64,000 nucleotides of DNA from Anaerolineales bacterium (GCA_014379595.1 JACMLM010000009.1:1-64000); one strand, 5' to 3'. Counted from the first letter of the stretch, positions 45,053 through 53,585 are shown. The notes: generated from the letters alone by a model not told the origin. A program made the numbers and translations.

Positions 45053-46045
45053 TTACTCACAAGCCTTCGATTCGTTAGCTGCAGGTAAACCCAACGCTTC
45101 ATAAACAGGCACGCCGTCCCACTCTTCAGGAATGGATAAGCCAAGCGCATACGCAGCTGTTGCGGCTGTGTCCATCGTGTGAACAGGCATCTGCAATTGC
45201 TTCGCTTCTATTTCAGGCCCCGATGCGATCCATGGAATGGTCATATCTTCGGGCATACTCGAACCGTGGATCATACCGTGCCCACCATGGTCTGCTGTGA
45301 TGATCAACAGCGTTTCATCACGCAATCCTTTATTATCTAATGCAGCTAGCAATTCACCAATTGCTTCATCTGCACGAAAGACCACGCTCAATTGTTCAGG
45401 CGATAGCCAGCCATACACATGCCCCATGTCATCTGTTGTAGCAAAGTGGATGAAGAGCACGCCAAAATCCTGGGGGAAGTCTGCCAGCAGATTCTGCATC
45501 ACTATCTTGTCCCGATCATTGATCCACACAAATTTATCAACACTGGATGCATCGGTCACTTGTTGTAATTTTTCCTTGCCCGTGTACATCACAGTTTGTA
45601 AGCCTGCCGCATGAGCAATATCAAATAGATCAATGCCCTGCGCGATTCCATTTTCTGGCAGATAATCATTCCAATCCACGCCATGTTTTGCTGGACATAA
45701 CCCCGTCAGCATGGATGCGTGTGCCGGCAATGTCGCACTCGGGTGGACAGTTTGCGCAGTCAATGTATAGGCGCTGGTTTTCATTAACTCTAGTAGGTTT
45801 GGCATCGGAGCAAGTTGAATAGCATCAGGTCGTAGCCCGTCGATGCTGAGAATGATCACATGTTTAGTGGCAGGCTCAAGAGTAGATGTGATCGTCGGTA
45901 TGGGAGTTAATGTCAACGTGGGGACAGATGTCACCGTCGGCGTAGTTAATGCGATTGTAGCAGTAGCAGGCACACCCGATGACTGACACGCAATGATCAG
46001 CATCAAGAACAAAACATAGATAAAGAATTTACGATTGATTTTCAT
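45053..46045 (-). CDS. Secreted nucleotide pyrophosphatase/phosphodiesterase-family lipoprotein
   Basis: 330 residues. Signal peptide with IIAC lipobox and a Thr/Pro linker (25-60). The alkaline-phosphatase-superfamily domain has VIILSIDGLRPDAI (first metal Asp), the nucleophile Thr in HPSATLPAHASMLTG, GVDWNDYLP, FIHFATTDDMGHVYG (Asp/His metal ligands) and ITADHGGHGMIHGSS (D-H-G plus a further His). This matches type I phosphodiesterase/NPP enzymes that hydrolyse nucleotides or phosphodiesters outside the cell. Monocistronic. Confidence 0.88.
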   Translation of the reverse strand: MKINRKFFIYVLFLMLIIACQSSGVPATATIALTTPTVTSVPTLTLTPIPTITSTLEPATKHVIILSIDGLRPDAIQLAPMPNLLELMKTSAYTLTAQTVHPSATLPAHASMLTGLCPAKHGVDWNDYLPENGIAQGIDLFDIAHAAGLQTVMYTGKEKLQQVTDASSVDKFVWINDRDKIVMQNLLADFPQDFGVLFIHFATTDDMGHVYGWLSPEQLSVVFRADEAIGELLAALDNKGLRDETLLIITADHGGHGMIHGSSMPEDMTIPWIASGPEIEAKQLQMPVHTMDTAATAAYALGLSIPEEWDGVPVYEALGLPAANESKACE

Positions 46046-46073
46046 CGATCACTATTGTACTGTCAAAAATAAA

Positions 46074-46122
46074 ACGCTGATCTTTCGCTTCCATCAGCGT
46101 AAATCAGCGTTCATCTGCGTTC
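46074..46122. repeat. Dispersed repeat of CAGCGT/TCTGCGT half-sites
   Basis: ACGCTGATC ... ATCAGCGT, then ATCAGCGT and ATCTGCGT again, so tandem and inverted copies of an ATCAGCGT octamer. It is about 50 bp and intergenic. A common type of short repeat in environmental genomes; other copies cannot be seen in this window. Confidence 0.5.
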
Positions 46123-46142
46123 CAATTAATTTATATAGCGCA

Positions 46143-47318
46143 TCAAACTATCTTACCTTTCAAGTCTTCCGCTTTGAACGGCCCTGCTTGAGCCATCAAA
46201 GCAGTTGCATCTTTTATCTTCTCGCGTATGTTCCACAGCAGCACACCGCGCACGCGGCCATCTGACAGATAGTACACCACGCCTTTTTGAAGCGGTTCTT
46301 CCCAATCTTCCACCATCTCCGATTTGCTGCTCAACTGACCCACCGCCTCATAATTAAGTTCAAACAAGTCAGAGTAAAAATTTGGCGTGTGTGTGTAAGG
46401 TTCATCTGCACCTGCCATGTTGCGGCCAGCTTGCTTGCCCATCTTCAAAGAATTATCTTCATGCTCCACACGCACGTTCTTTCCCAGTGTAATGTGTGGA
46501 AATATAGCCACATCACCCGCAGCATAAATATCAGTTGCAGATGTTTGCAGGCGGTCATTCACAATAATGCCGTCATCCACTTGCAGGCCAGCAGACTTCG
46601 CCAATTCATCACGCGGTTGGATGCCAAGCCCGGCCACGACTCCATCCACTTCAAATATAAGCCCGCCTCTTGTCTTAACCTTGAAGCTGTTTCCTGTTTT
46701 CTCAAGCTCTGTCACTTCATCCCCGTGCACAAGTTCCACGCCTTTCAAACGATAATGATCGGTGACATACTTTGAAAGCTCTGGCGGATACATATTCTCG
46801 CCGATTGAATTTCCATGAAAGACCATGAACACCTGCTTGCCATTCATAGTGAGTGCTGCAGCAATTTCAGAACCGATGAACCCTGAACCGATCACTAAAA
46901 ACCGTTCGCCTGTTTCAGTCAATGCGCGCAGGCGTTGATAATCTTTTAGCGTGCGATAGTAAATAATATCCTCGCCGCCAAACGGCAAACGTTTGGTGGT
47001 ACCACCTGTGGCAAGCAATAATTTTTCGTAACCGTATTCTTCGCCTTCAAGGTCATGTACACGTTTTGCTGCAGTGTCTATCTTTGTCACCGTGCAGCCA
47101 AGGTGAAACTCCACGTTATGCTTATCGGTCCCGCGCCAGATCTTTTCCAGCGGTTTTCCCTTCCATAATCCCTTTGTCAACGGCGGACGGTTATACGGCA
47201 TTTCGGTCTCACTGCTGATCATGCCAATTGAGCTTTGCTCGTCACGCTCACGGATTCCCTTTACAGCCGCATCCCCGGTCATACCGCCGCCAATGATAAG
47301 ATATTTATAATTCTTCAT
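46143..47318 (-). CDS. FAD-dependent NAD(P)H oxidoreductase (ferredoxin reductase/NirB-like)
   Basis: 391 residues from ATG 47318, placed by AAGGAG 7 nt upstream (the ATG at 47333 lacks a site). FAD motif YLIIGGGMTGDAAVKGIRERD, SETEMPYNRPPLTKGLWKG, NAD motif FLVIGSGFIGSEIAAALTMNG and second FAD motif TDIYAAGDVAIFPH. This is the class I pyridine-nucleotide reductase family of ferredoxin or rubredoxin reductases. It shares an intergenic region with a MerR regulator and might belong to its regulon. Confidence 0.88.
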   Translation of the reverse strand: MKNYKYLIIGGGMTGDAAVKGIRERDEQSSIGMISSETEMPYNRPPLTKGLWKGKPLEKIWRGTDKHNVEFHLGCTVTKIDTAAKRVHDLEGEEYGYEKLLLATGGTTKRLPFGGEDIIYYRTLKDYQRLRALTETGERFLVIGSGFIGSEIAAALTMNGKQVFMVFHGNSIGENMYPPELSKYVTDHYRLKGVELVHGDEVTELEKTGNSFKVKTRGGLIFEVDGVVAGLGIQPRDELAKSAGLQVDDGIIVNDRLQTSATDIYAAGDVAIFPHITLGKNVRVEHEDNSLKMGKQAGRNMAGADEPYTHTPNFYSDLFELNYEAVGQLSSKSEMVEDWEEPLQKGVVYYLSDGRVRGVLLWNIREKIKDATALMAQAGPFKAEDLKGKIV

Positions 47319-47396
47319 CAGGTACTCCTTCATTTATAACTTACAAGGACGATACTATGTATTAACGGCCAAATTGTAGCACCGTTATGAAAGCTA

Positions 47397-47427
47397 TTGA
47401 CTCTCATGTAACCTGAGGGTGTATATT
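47397..47427 (+). promoter_or_regulatory. MerR-type promoter with 19-bp spacer and dyad
   Basis: TTGACT (47397-47402), exactly 19 nt, TATATT (47422-47427). The long spacer is the hallmark of MerR-regulated promoters. The spacer holds an imperfect dyad ACTCTCA/TGAGGGT. It drives the MerR gene at 47457. Confidence 0.8.
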
Positions 47428-47456
47428 GTCAACATCCGTGCGCACGGAGGAGACGA

Positions 47457-48275
47457 ATGATAAAAATTGGTGATTTTGCACGCCTCAGTCAGGTATCTGT
47501 TGTGACCTTGCGTTACTACGATGAAATGGACTTGCTCAAACCTGTGAAGGTTGATCACTTCACAGGCTACCGCTTCTATTCCGCTGACCAGCTTCCGCGC
47601 TTGAATCGCATCCTTGCCCTGAAAGACCTCGGCTTTTCATTGGAACAGATCAAGCTCATGCTAGCCGATGGTTTATCTCTCGAACAGCTGCGCGGCATGC
47701 TAAAGATGCAACGAGATGAGGTCGAAAAGCGCTTGTCCGGTGAACAGGAGCGTCTGGTACGCATCGAAGCCAGGCTGAGACAAATTGAACTGGAGGATAA
47801 AATGCCCAACTATGACGTTGTACTAAAAACAGTCCCTGCCATGCTGGTCGCCGCGCGCCGCGTGACAATCCCTACCAATGATCAGGTGCCGCAATATCTT
47901 GGCCCTGCATACAATGAAGTCTATGACTATGTACGTAAGGAAGGTGCGAAGGATACAAGCCCATGTTTTGCTTTGTGGCACAGCCCATCTGATGTATACG
48001 AAAACGAAGATGCAGAAGCCGTTGTGCCAATTGACCGTCCACTGAAAGGGAACGATAAAGTAAAAGTGTATGAGCTTCCATCCACACAAGTGGCATCCGT
48101 TGTGCATCAGGGGAATTTCGAAGACTTCACACAAGGTCATGCTGCACTGCTTGAATGGATCGATGCGAATGGATATAAGATCATTGGTCCATACCGTGAA
48201 ATTTATATCAGGCATCAGAAAGAAAAGTTAACTAATTCCACAACCGAGATTCAATTTCCAGTGGAAAAAGCCTGA
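47457..48275 (+). CDS. MerR family regulator with GyrI-like effector domain (BmrR-like)
   Basis: 272 residues; start ATG 47457 after CGGAGGAGA. N-terminal winged helix IKIGDFARLSQVSVVTLRYYDEMDLLKPVKVDHFTGYRFYSADQL, then a coiled-coil linker (~75-118), then a GyrI-like drug-binding domain (VVLKTVPAMLVAARRVTIPTND ... CFALWHSPSDVYENEDAEAVVPI ... YREIYIRH). This is the order of BmrR and BltR, which sense multidrug-type hydrophobic cations and activate efflux or oxidation genes. The promoter dyad implies autoregulation. Confidence 0.9.
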   Translation: MIKIGDFARLSQVSVVTLRYYDEMDLLKPVKVDHFTGYRFYSADQLPRLNRILALKDLGFSLEQIKLMLADGLSLEQLRGMLKMQRDEVEKRLSGEQERLVRIEARLRQIELEDKMPNYDVVLKTVPAMLVAARRVTIPTNDQVPQYLGPAYNEVYDYVRKEGAKDTSPCFALWHSPSDVYENEDAEAVVPIDRPLKGNDKVKVYELPSTQVASVVHQGNFEDFTQGHAALLEWIDANGYKIIGPYREIYIRHQKEKLTNSTTEIQFPVEKA

Positions 48276-48287
48276 TCTAAAATAGAT

Positions 48288-48325
48288 AAAAAGAGAGTGC
48301 GTTCAACAGAACGCACTCTCTTTTT
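48288..48325. terminator. Strong terminator after the MerR gene
   Basis: A perfect 17-bp stem (48288-48304 with 48309-48325) and a 4-nt loop, with A-run and T-run ends. It serves the MerR gene and the convergent small-gene operon. Confidence 0.92.
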
Positions 48326-48347
48326 AATCCTATTTATTAAGTCCACA

Positions 48348-48431
48348 TCACTCATGTTTATGCTTATGCGTGTGCGGGTGATTATGCTGATGACGATCGT
48401 GGGCCTCCGTACCGGAGGCGTGTTCATTAAT
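48348..48431 (-). other. His-rich in-frame extension after TGA
   Basis: Directly after the TGA of the small CCGH protein the same frame continues 27 codons to another TGA (48348-48350). It encodes INEHASGTEAHDR then alternating His residues (HQHNHPHTHKHKHE), nine His in all. Twelve nt after the first TGA a 6-bp hairpin GCCTCC/GGAGGC with loop GGTAC (48403-48419) meets the general rules for a bacterial SECIS element. So this is either readthrough or selenocysteine insertion, or a broken tail. Which one is not decidable from sequence. Confidence 0.4.
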
Positions 48432-48581
48432 TCAACAGCCCGGCTCACCGTCATGGCCACAGCAAGTCTTCCGCAGTACAACGCGGCGCCACAGGTTTCG
48501 CGTCAACTTAAAAAGTTTTTCGGGGAGCGGCAGGGGCTGGTCGAGATTCGTAAGGAAGTTACGAAGGGATTTTCTGGTCAT
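48432..48581 (-). CDS. Small protein with CCGHDGEPGC C-terminus
   Basis: 49 residues. ATG 48581 overlaps the stop of the upstream gene as ATGA and has AAGGA six nt upstream, so it is translationally coupled. Sequence is basic and helical (RKSLRNFLTN, LWRRVVLRKTC) and ends TCCGHDGEPGC. From memory, similar short proteins with a CCG-x2-GEPGC end occur in Chloroflexota. Clustered cysteines suggest metal or redox chemistry. It is missed by length-based gene finding. See the in-frame extension at 48348-48431. Confidence 0.7.
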   Translation of the reverse strand: MTRKSLRNFLTNLDQPLPLPEKLFKLTRNLWRRVVLRKTCCGHDGEPGC

Positions 48582-49039
48582 TCCATTTCCTTGTTATAGG
48601 GTATCACAATTTCTATTTCATCTGGATTTACCAGCACTTGAACTTCATCTTCATATTTTATCTTGGGAACTGGGATTGCGATCACTTCCAGCAATGAAGG
48701 GTTTTGAAAGTGACGTAGTTTTGTCTGTGGGTGTGGATAGTAAACCCAGCCATCATATTCGATGTTTTCATAAATGACTTTACAACGCGAAAAGGAAAAA
48801 TCTTCCGGGGGATGTAGATCGGTCCATTCGACATGCTGGAAAGTGAATTCTGGTTTTATTAACTTGAAAGTATAAGGGCTGATGTCAATATTCAATGTGC
48901 CGTTGAAGAAGCTATTAAGGTCAAGTCCGCGTGACTTGAAAAATGGTATTTGTTTCTCAAGTGTTCCGTAAGGATAATCCTTTGATGCACGTGAAGCAAC
49001 TTGATGACCTTGGACAAGGATGCCATTCAGAAGAGTCAT
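48578..49039 (-). CDS. Conserved hypothetical protein (MTLLNG-HQVASG family)
   Basis: 153 residues. Sequence begins MTLLNGILVQGHQVASRAS and contains TLNIDISPYTF, FTFQHVEWTDLHPPEDFSFSRC, and GWVYYPHPQTKLRHFQNPSLLEVIA. These blocks recur in a small family of uncharacterised soluble proteins with a beta-rich fold. YYPHP-x2-K and FSF-x-C may form a ligand site. There is no signal peptide. Start codon overlap couples it with the following CCGH gene, so the two probably work together. Monocistronic otherwise. Confidence 0.7.
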   Translation of the reverse strand: MTLLNGILVQGHQVASRASKDYPYGTLEKQIPFFKSRGLDLNSFFNGTLNIDISPYTFKLIKPEFTFQHVEWTDLHPPEDFSFSRCKVIYENIEYDGWVYYPHPQTKLRHFQNPSLLEVIAIPVPKIKYEDEVQVLVNPDEIEIVIPYNKEME

Positions 49040-49090
49040 GGTGGTGATTTTACTTTTATTAAAAGATAAGCCATTAACCAGAAGTAAATG

Positions 49091-49708
49091 TCACGTAGGG
49101 GTAGTGGGTTCTGGTGATGGCGTGGATGTGGGCGTGAAAGCATCTTCATCTGGTGTTGATGTGGTCTCCGTTTCGGCGGGGATAATAGTTTCTGTCACAG
49201 AAGCATCTTCTTCCGGTGTTGGCGTAGACTCTGTTTCGGTGGGAATGATCGCTTCTGTTGCTGAAGGTTCTAAAGTTGGTGTATCTGTTTCGCTCTCAAA
49301 GCTCTCGGTCACATTCTCGGATGTTGAAAGTAATATGGCTGAAACAATAAATTCGCCCCGTGCGATCAAAACATCACCATCAGTAGTATAAACTTCAATG
49401 TCAATGGCTTCTCCGAGTGGTGTGCGGCTGCCTGTGCAATATACACTGGTGGATATATCTTCCACAACTTCGCATGAATATACGTTGACAATTCCTCTAT
49501 TGGAGGCCTTGATATAAAAAACAGGATAATCTTCATCAGGCAGCTGAAAATTGATCACCATTCGGTCGAGATCGTTCGCTCCGAATGTAACAATGCACAG
49601 TCCGCTGTCATATGCATCACACAAGGTGATATCTGCAATAATGAGTTTGTCATCTGCTTTGTTAAATCTTGAAATAACGACAAACAAAATCAGCAGAAGA
49701 GTGATCAA
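49091..49708 (-). CDS. Membrane-anchored extracytoplasmic protein with Thr/Pro/Glu tail
   Basis: 205 residues if started at TTG 49708. One N-terminal membrane helix (ITLLLILFVV), a beta-rich domain with four Cys (~22-110: LCDAYDSGLCIVTFG, NVYSCEVVEDISTSVYCTG) and a Thr/Glu/Pro repeat tail. The frame is open upstream to 49747 and gives a more typical positively charged anchor (ERKRFFIIAGAA), but contains no ATG, GTG or TTG there; a GAGG sits 5 nt before an ATA at 49747. So the start is uncertain. Confidence 0.55.
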   Translation of the reverse strand: MITLLLILFVVISRFNKADDKLIIADITLCDAYDSGLCIVTFGANDLDRMVINFQLPDEDYPVFYIKASNRGIVNVYSCEVVEDISTSVYCTGSRTPLGEAIDIEVYTTDGDVLIARGEFIVSAILLSTSENVTESFESETDTPTLEPSATEAIIPTETESTPTPEEDASVTETIIPAETETTSTPDEDAFTPTSTPSPEPTTPT

Positions 49709-49825
49709 TGCTGCGCCTGCAATAATAAAAAATCGTTTTCTTTCTATTTTTACCTCAACACTTTAATGTGAATGTAAATCATTATTTATGATACATCAAA
49801 AATGTTTTTTAAGTCAGCAATAAAT

Positions 49826-49862
49826 AATAAAAGGCGACCCGTATGTGGGGTCGCCTTTTATT
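49826..49862 (-). terminator. Terminator after the SH3 lipoprotein gene
   Basis: A perfect 15-bp stem (49826-49840 with 49848-49862), 7-nt loop. It lies just beyond the SH3 lipoprotein stop codon, read on the minus strand. Confidence 0.85.
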
Positions 49863-49876
49863 ATTTGATTTTCTAA

Positions 49877-50638
49877 TTACGGGCACTTGATTTCATATTT
49901 TGCTTCGACCGACTTGCTGTTTGGCTCTACAACAACCAACCTGACCCAGAATGAACCATCGTCTGCATCAGGATTAAAGGATGAATACTCCACTTTCTTC
50001 GTGTCAGCGAAATTAAAATTAATCGTATCAGAAGACATGGACCCATCCTGCTGAGTTTCAAAATACCATTTGACCTTGGTTGGACCATTAACTGTGATCG
50101 TACCTTCAAACTTAATAGGTTCGGCAGGGCCAATACATCCGGGCAGGCTGATATCTTTGGGAGATAGTTTTATGGTCAAATCTGTTACAGATGCAACCGG
50201 TGGAGGAACTACCGGCACACTAGCCACATTGCCAGAGGTGACAGTTACACTGGCTGCCAGCCAGCAGGGTTTGCCAGGGTCATTGGGTGTGGACACATAC
50301 CACCAGGAAGAATCTCCGTTTTTACCCTGGATCGTTGCAGACTGACCTACGAGCAACCCAGCAATGGTGACCCATTCTGTTCCCGGCCCTAAACGGCAAT
50401 TAACACCTTTATCAAGCGGCGATGCAAGCGGAATACTGGGAGTTGCAGTAAGTGTCGGAAGTGGTATATCTGTTGGTACAGATGTAAAAGTTGGGCTTGG
50501 TGTATCGAGCACCAGAGCAGGTGTTTCTGTAAATGTTACATCAGGCGGTGGTGCTGGAAAAGGCGTAGCACCTGGCAGGTTACATGCCAGCAGTGCCAAT
50601 ATCAAAACAAAACTGGCGATTAAAATGCGTTTATTCAT
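49877..50638 (-). CDS. Lipoprotein with SH3 module and Ig-like domain
   Basis: 253 residues from ATG 50638, with AAGGAGAAG upstream. Signal peptide and LLAC lipobox. Thr/Pro linker, SH3 module NCRLGPGTEWVTIAGLLVGQSATIQGKNGDSSWWYV (about 90-135), then a domain starting ASVTDLTIKLSP (about 160-253). It is the paralogue of 16776-17474. Both probably decorate the outer surface and bind wall polymer or protein. Possible ligand undetermined. Confidence 0.75.
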   Translation of the reverse strand: MNKRILIASFVLILALLACNLPGATPFPAPPPDVTFTETPALVLDTPSPTFTSVPTDIPLPTLTATPSIPLASPLDKGVNCRLGPGTEWVTIAGLLVGQSATIQGKNGDSSWWYVSTPNDPGKPCWLAASVTVTSGNVASVPVVPPPVASVTDLTIKLSPKDISLPGCIGPAEPIKFEGTITVNGPTKVKWYFETQQDGSMSSDTINFNFADTKKVEYSSFNPDADDGSFWVRLVVVEPNSKSVEAKYEIKCP

Positions 50639-50795
50639 AATTCTTCTCCTTGTATACACAATGATGATCAATCATACGCAGTAAATTTTAGGTCACAATG
50701 GCCCATTGGTTAGATTCTATTTGAGAAAACAGAATCAACTAAAGGGTCCAGAAAGATGCGGATGAGATTATTTCAATGCATTCATGAAATAAAAA

Positions 50796-50827
50796 AACAG
50801 CCCCGAGAAAATTTTCTCGGGGCTGTT
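50796..50827. terminator. Terminator after the clostripain-type protease
   Basis: A perfect 32-nt palindrome starting AACAGCCCCGAG (50796-50827), 12 nt past the protease stop on the minus strand, with an A-run on its left and hence a T-run on that strand. Confidence 0.9.
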
Positions 50828-50839
50828 GGTCAACCTATA

Positions 50840-52000
50840 TTACGGGGTGTAGGCTTTTAAGAACTCATCCCAATTTGTTTGCAGGGAAAAATCCAAAGTG
50901 AGGTAATAAGCAAAATCAATTTTTTGATTCGTGGTGGATGGATGATAGATGGTAATGCCATGCGACCCGTCATATTGATTTACATGGCGTTCATGGAGAA
51001 CCACACTGGCAAAGGCATCCATTACAGCCTGGCTTTTTGCCTTAATGTTTGTGTCGGTTACCCTGGCCTTGATCTCAAAAGCCATATCATACAAATCCTT
51101 ATCCATGGGGGCCTGCCAATAGGATTTGGTTGCGGTAAAGGCGCTGGTATATTTTTTCTTGTTTGCAGCCAGCCCATTCTTTAAGGCAATTGACCATTGA
51201 TCCACTGCAGTGATCAGGGTATTAAGACGGCTATCAACAGCAAGCGCTGACCAGGTCTTATCACTCACGGTGCTTTGGCTGGATGCAATTGCAAGTTGAT
51301 CGGCGGTCATATTAGGATTTGCTTTTAACTGACCAAGAAAGACATCATACTCAAGACCATCCCAGCCTACATATTCCTGTGAGCCGGTTAGGGCTGTGGC
51401 ATGTCCCTGCCAAAGCTTTAAGATTTCAATAGATGCCATGTTACAGCCATCGTATCCAACTACATCGATAAAGCCCAGGGATGGAATGGCAGCTTTGGTT
51501 TCATCATAATCAAGTGTATCTGCATTCGTATCATCTTCCATGACCCAACCCGGGTGCCAGCTCCAGCCATGCCCCCAGAAATAAAGAGCATAATGATCGG
51601 CAGGATAATTGGTTTTCGACCATGTGACAAAATCGATCAGTGTTTGTTTATCGCCCATGTTGCGCTCACCCCAATCTGCAACTGCACTGGCTGCATCTGC
51701 CTGCATGCCCTGCGTGACGTGATAAAGTTTTGTGGTTTGCCAGTCGCCGCGGCTGGTATCATAGCCAGGCGCGCGATCTGCCAACGCAACGATCTGCACA
51801 TCTGCATTGGAGCCAGCGGGCGCCAATTCCAACTCAAGGTCTTTTACAACATACTCTTCCAGGTTATTGTCCCCTGAAATATAAACCATCACTGTCCATT
51901 TAGCACGAGGAGCAGGGGCGGCACTTACAGTTCCTGATATCAATATTGATAAAACGAGCAGTATTCCAATTATTGTTGACAGACGTTTTGACTTGCGCAT
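50840..52000 (-). CDS. Clostripain-family (C11) cysteine peptidase, secreted
   Basis: 386 residues; ATG 52000 with AGGAG. Signal peptide (cleavage near SAAPAP). Catalytic His in YALYFWGHGWSW (about residue 155) and catalytic Cys in VVGYDGCNMASIE (about residue 195), with the typical SQEYVGWDGLEYD loop after it. C11 enzymes cut after Arg/Lys, often calcium activated, and are usually secreted. The C-terminal YDGSHGITIYHPSTTN region also belongs to the family. Monocistronic. Confidence 0.93.
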   Translation of the reverse strand: MRKSKRLSTIIGILLVLSILISGTVSAAPAPRAKWTVMVYISGDNNLEEYVVKDLELELAPAGSNADVQIVALADRAPGYDTSRGDWQTTKLYHVTQGMQADAASAVADWGERNMGDKQTLIDFVTWSKTNYPADHYALYFWGHGWSWHPGWVMEDDTNADTLDYDETKAAIPSLGFIDVVGYDGCNMASIEILKLWQGHATALTGSQEYVGWDGLEYDVFLGQLKANPNMTADQLAIASSQSTVSDKTWSALAVDSRLNTLITAVDQWSIALKNGLAANKKKYTSAFTATKSYWQAPMDKDLYDMAFEIKARVTDTNIKAKSQAVMDAFASVVLHERHVNQYDGSHGITIYHPSTTNQKIDFAYYLTLDFSLQTNWDEFLKAYTP

Positions 52001-52193
52001 GGTTTCTCCTATTATCAAAAGGGATTTGCGTTCAAGTGCGGGCTTGATGAAATTGTTTCAAAACCAGTGTAGCATTTTATGAACGTGAAATCAACACCAA
52101 AACCTTAATAAATCCCCATACGTAGTGGTTTTGAATTTGAAATATTTGGATTAGTAGAGAGAATGTGGAGTGGACTTTCGTGCGGGAGTACGA

Positions 52194-53171
52194 TTAGGTG
52201 ATTTTTTCAAAAAAACGGTTATTTTTTATTCTCATGGATAAATTAATTAAGAGAGTATTGATGTATCTTGCAAAGACCTGCGCGAGCTCCTTTTCGTTCA
52301 TGGTGAAGGGAGATAAGGTAACTCTTGAAAGCACCAATAATCCAATGGCTCCAAATTGATCTGAAAGAGGAATACCCATCCATGAACGGGTATTGACTGG
52401 AGAGGCTGTGTCTTTCCATATGGGTACACTTCTTATATCTTCCAAACTTAAAGGTTGATTCATACCAAGTATGGATCGATAAATATCATTTGTTTTTAAA
52501 GGTTCTTCCATAAGATGAACCATCTCATTTGTGATGAGTAAAGTGCCAAGGTCCTCCTGTTTTTCTAAAACAATGCGCGCATGATGAAACGGAACAACCA
52601 GGTTCATGCTTTCCAATATCAAGTTGAGTGTACTGGCTCCTGCTGTTTCACTGGCAAGGATCGTTTCAATGTTATTGAGCGAGCTGATGATGCCGCTCAG
52701 GTTGGCCGACAGTTGAGATTGTGTGAGTAGAAGGACATACATATCCAACAGATATAAACTTCCATCTTCATGTTCAACAATGATCGGGTCATAAATACTA
52801 TTTCCCGGCCTTCCCAGTGCAAGCCTCACCGCAGCATTGATTGACAGCTGACTCTTGAGAATAAATACTCCTGCTCCCAATTCCCTCTCTAATTCACCGA
52901 TGGGTTTCCTGAGAAATAACTCAATGCCATATCTTTGACCGAGTCGTTCGAACATTTTGTGGCGGGGAATTACACCTATGAGTCGGTCATCGTTTATGAT
53001 GATCACACCGGGGATGGATATGTGATTTTGCAGATGTGATGTTACTTCTTCGGCAAGCGTACTCTGAGAGACTGAATAATCTGACAGCGGCAGGTCACCT
53101 ATGCAAACAGGCACAGGAATATGACCTGTAGGATATACACTAAAGTAGTGTGGAACTAGATTTTCTCTCAT
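52194..53171 (-). CDS. CBS-pair and GAF domain sensor protein
   Basis: 325 residues. N-terminal CBS-pair-like region (~25-150): ISIPGVIIINDDRLIGVIPRHKMFERLG and SINAAVRLALGRPGNSIYDPIIVEHEDGSLYLLDMYVLL. GAF domain from about 160 (ASTLNLILESMNLVVPFHHARIVLEK ... RSWMGIPLSDQFGAIGLLVLSRV) to the end. There is no output domain. It may regulate partner enzymes by binding nucleotides or small ligands. Alone in its transcript. Confidence 0.75.
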   Translation of the reverse strand: MRENLVPHYFSVYPTGHIPVPVCIGDLPLSDYSVSQSTLAEEVTSHLQNHISIPGVIIINDDRLIGVIPRHKMFERLGQRYGIELFLRKPIGELERELGAGVFILKSQLSINAAVRLALGRPGNSIYDPIIVEHEDGSLYLLDMYVLLLTQSQLSANLSGIISSLNNIETILASETAGASTLNLILESMNLVVPFHHARIVLEKQEDLGTLLITNEMVHLMEEPLKTNDIYRSILGMNQPLSLEDIRSVPIWKDTASPVNTRSWMGIPLSDQFGAIGLLVLSRVTLSPFTMNEKELAQVFARYINTLLINLSMRIKNNRFFEKIT

Positions 53172-53254
53172 TTTATTAATGAGAGTTATTTTAACCCTAC
53201 AAGTTTAAGAGAATTTGAAGAGTAGGTTAATGATTGATAAAGGGTGTATGTTGT

Positions 53255-53575
53255 TTATTTTTTAAAATGCAGATTCACAAGCATGCCCAAAAAGAAGACG
53301 AATAAAACGGCTACGATCACTTCTGCGATCCAGCCGATGACTGGGAAGAAGGTCAGTATTTCCAATGCGACATCTTTTAACACAGTGGAAACGCCCCAGA
53401 TGGCTGCGGCAGAATAACCGATCTCTTTGAAGCCAAGTTTGAAATCATGCACCTTTGCAAGATGAACGATCATGAAAATTTCCAATGCGGTCAACAATAC
53501 AGACGTAGCTGGAATAGGTGCAGTTAGGCCTGAGATCACGCCAGCGATCAATGTGTAGATCAGGATCAGTTTCAT
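53255..53575 (-). CDS. Small hydrophobic membrane protein
   Basis: 106 residues with about three or four helices. LTALEIFMIVHLAKVHDFKLGFKEIGYSAAAIWG and LEILTFFPVIGWIAEVIVAVLFVFFLG resemble DUF697-like or colicin-type helical hairpins. Function unknown. It starts 10 nt after the EF-hand-like gene and is probably cotranscribed with it. Confidence 0.55.
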   Translation of the reverse strand: MKLILIYTLIAGVISGLTAPIPATSVLLTALEIFMIVHLAKVHDFKLGFKEIGYSAAAIWGVSTVLKDVALEILTFFPVIGWIAEVIVAVLFVFFLGMLVNLHFKK

Positions 53576-53585
53576 AAGCTATACA

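Noticed and set aside
48297-48599. 100-codon plus-strand open frame
   Set aside because: It is antisense to the CCGH gene and its His-rich tail; the Met/Val-rich protein is the complement of CAT/CAC codons, and it begins in the MerR terminator.
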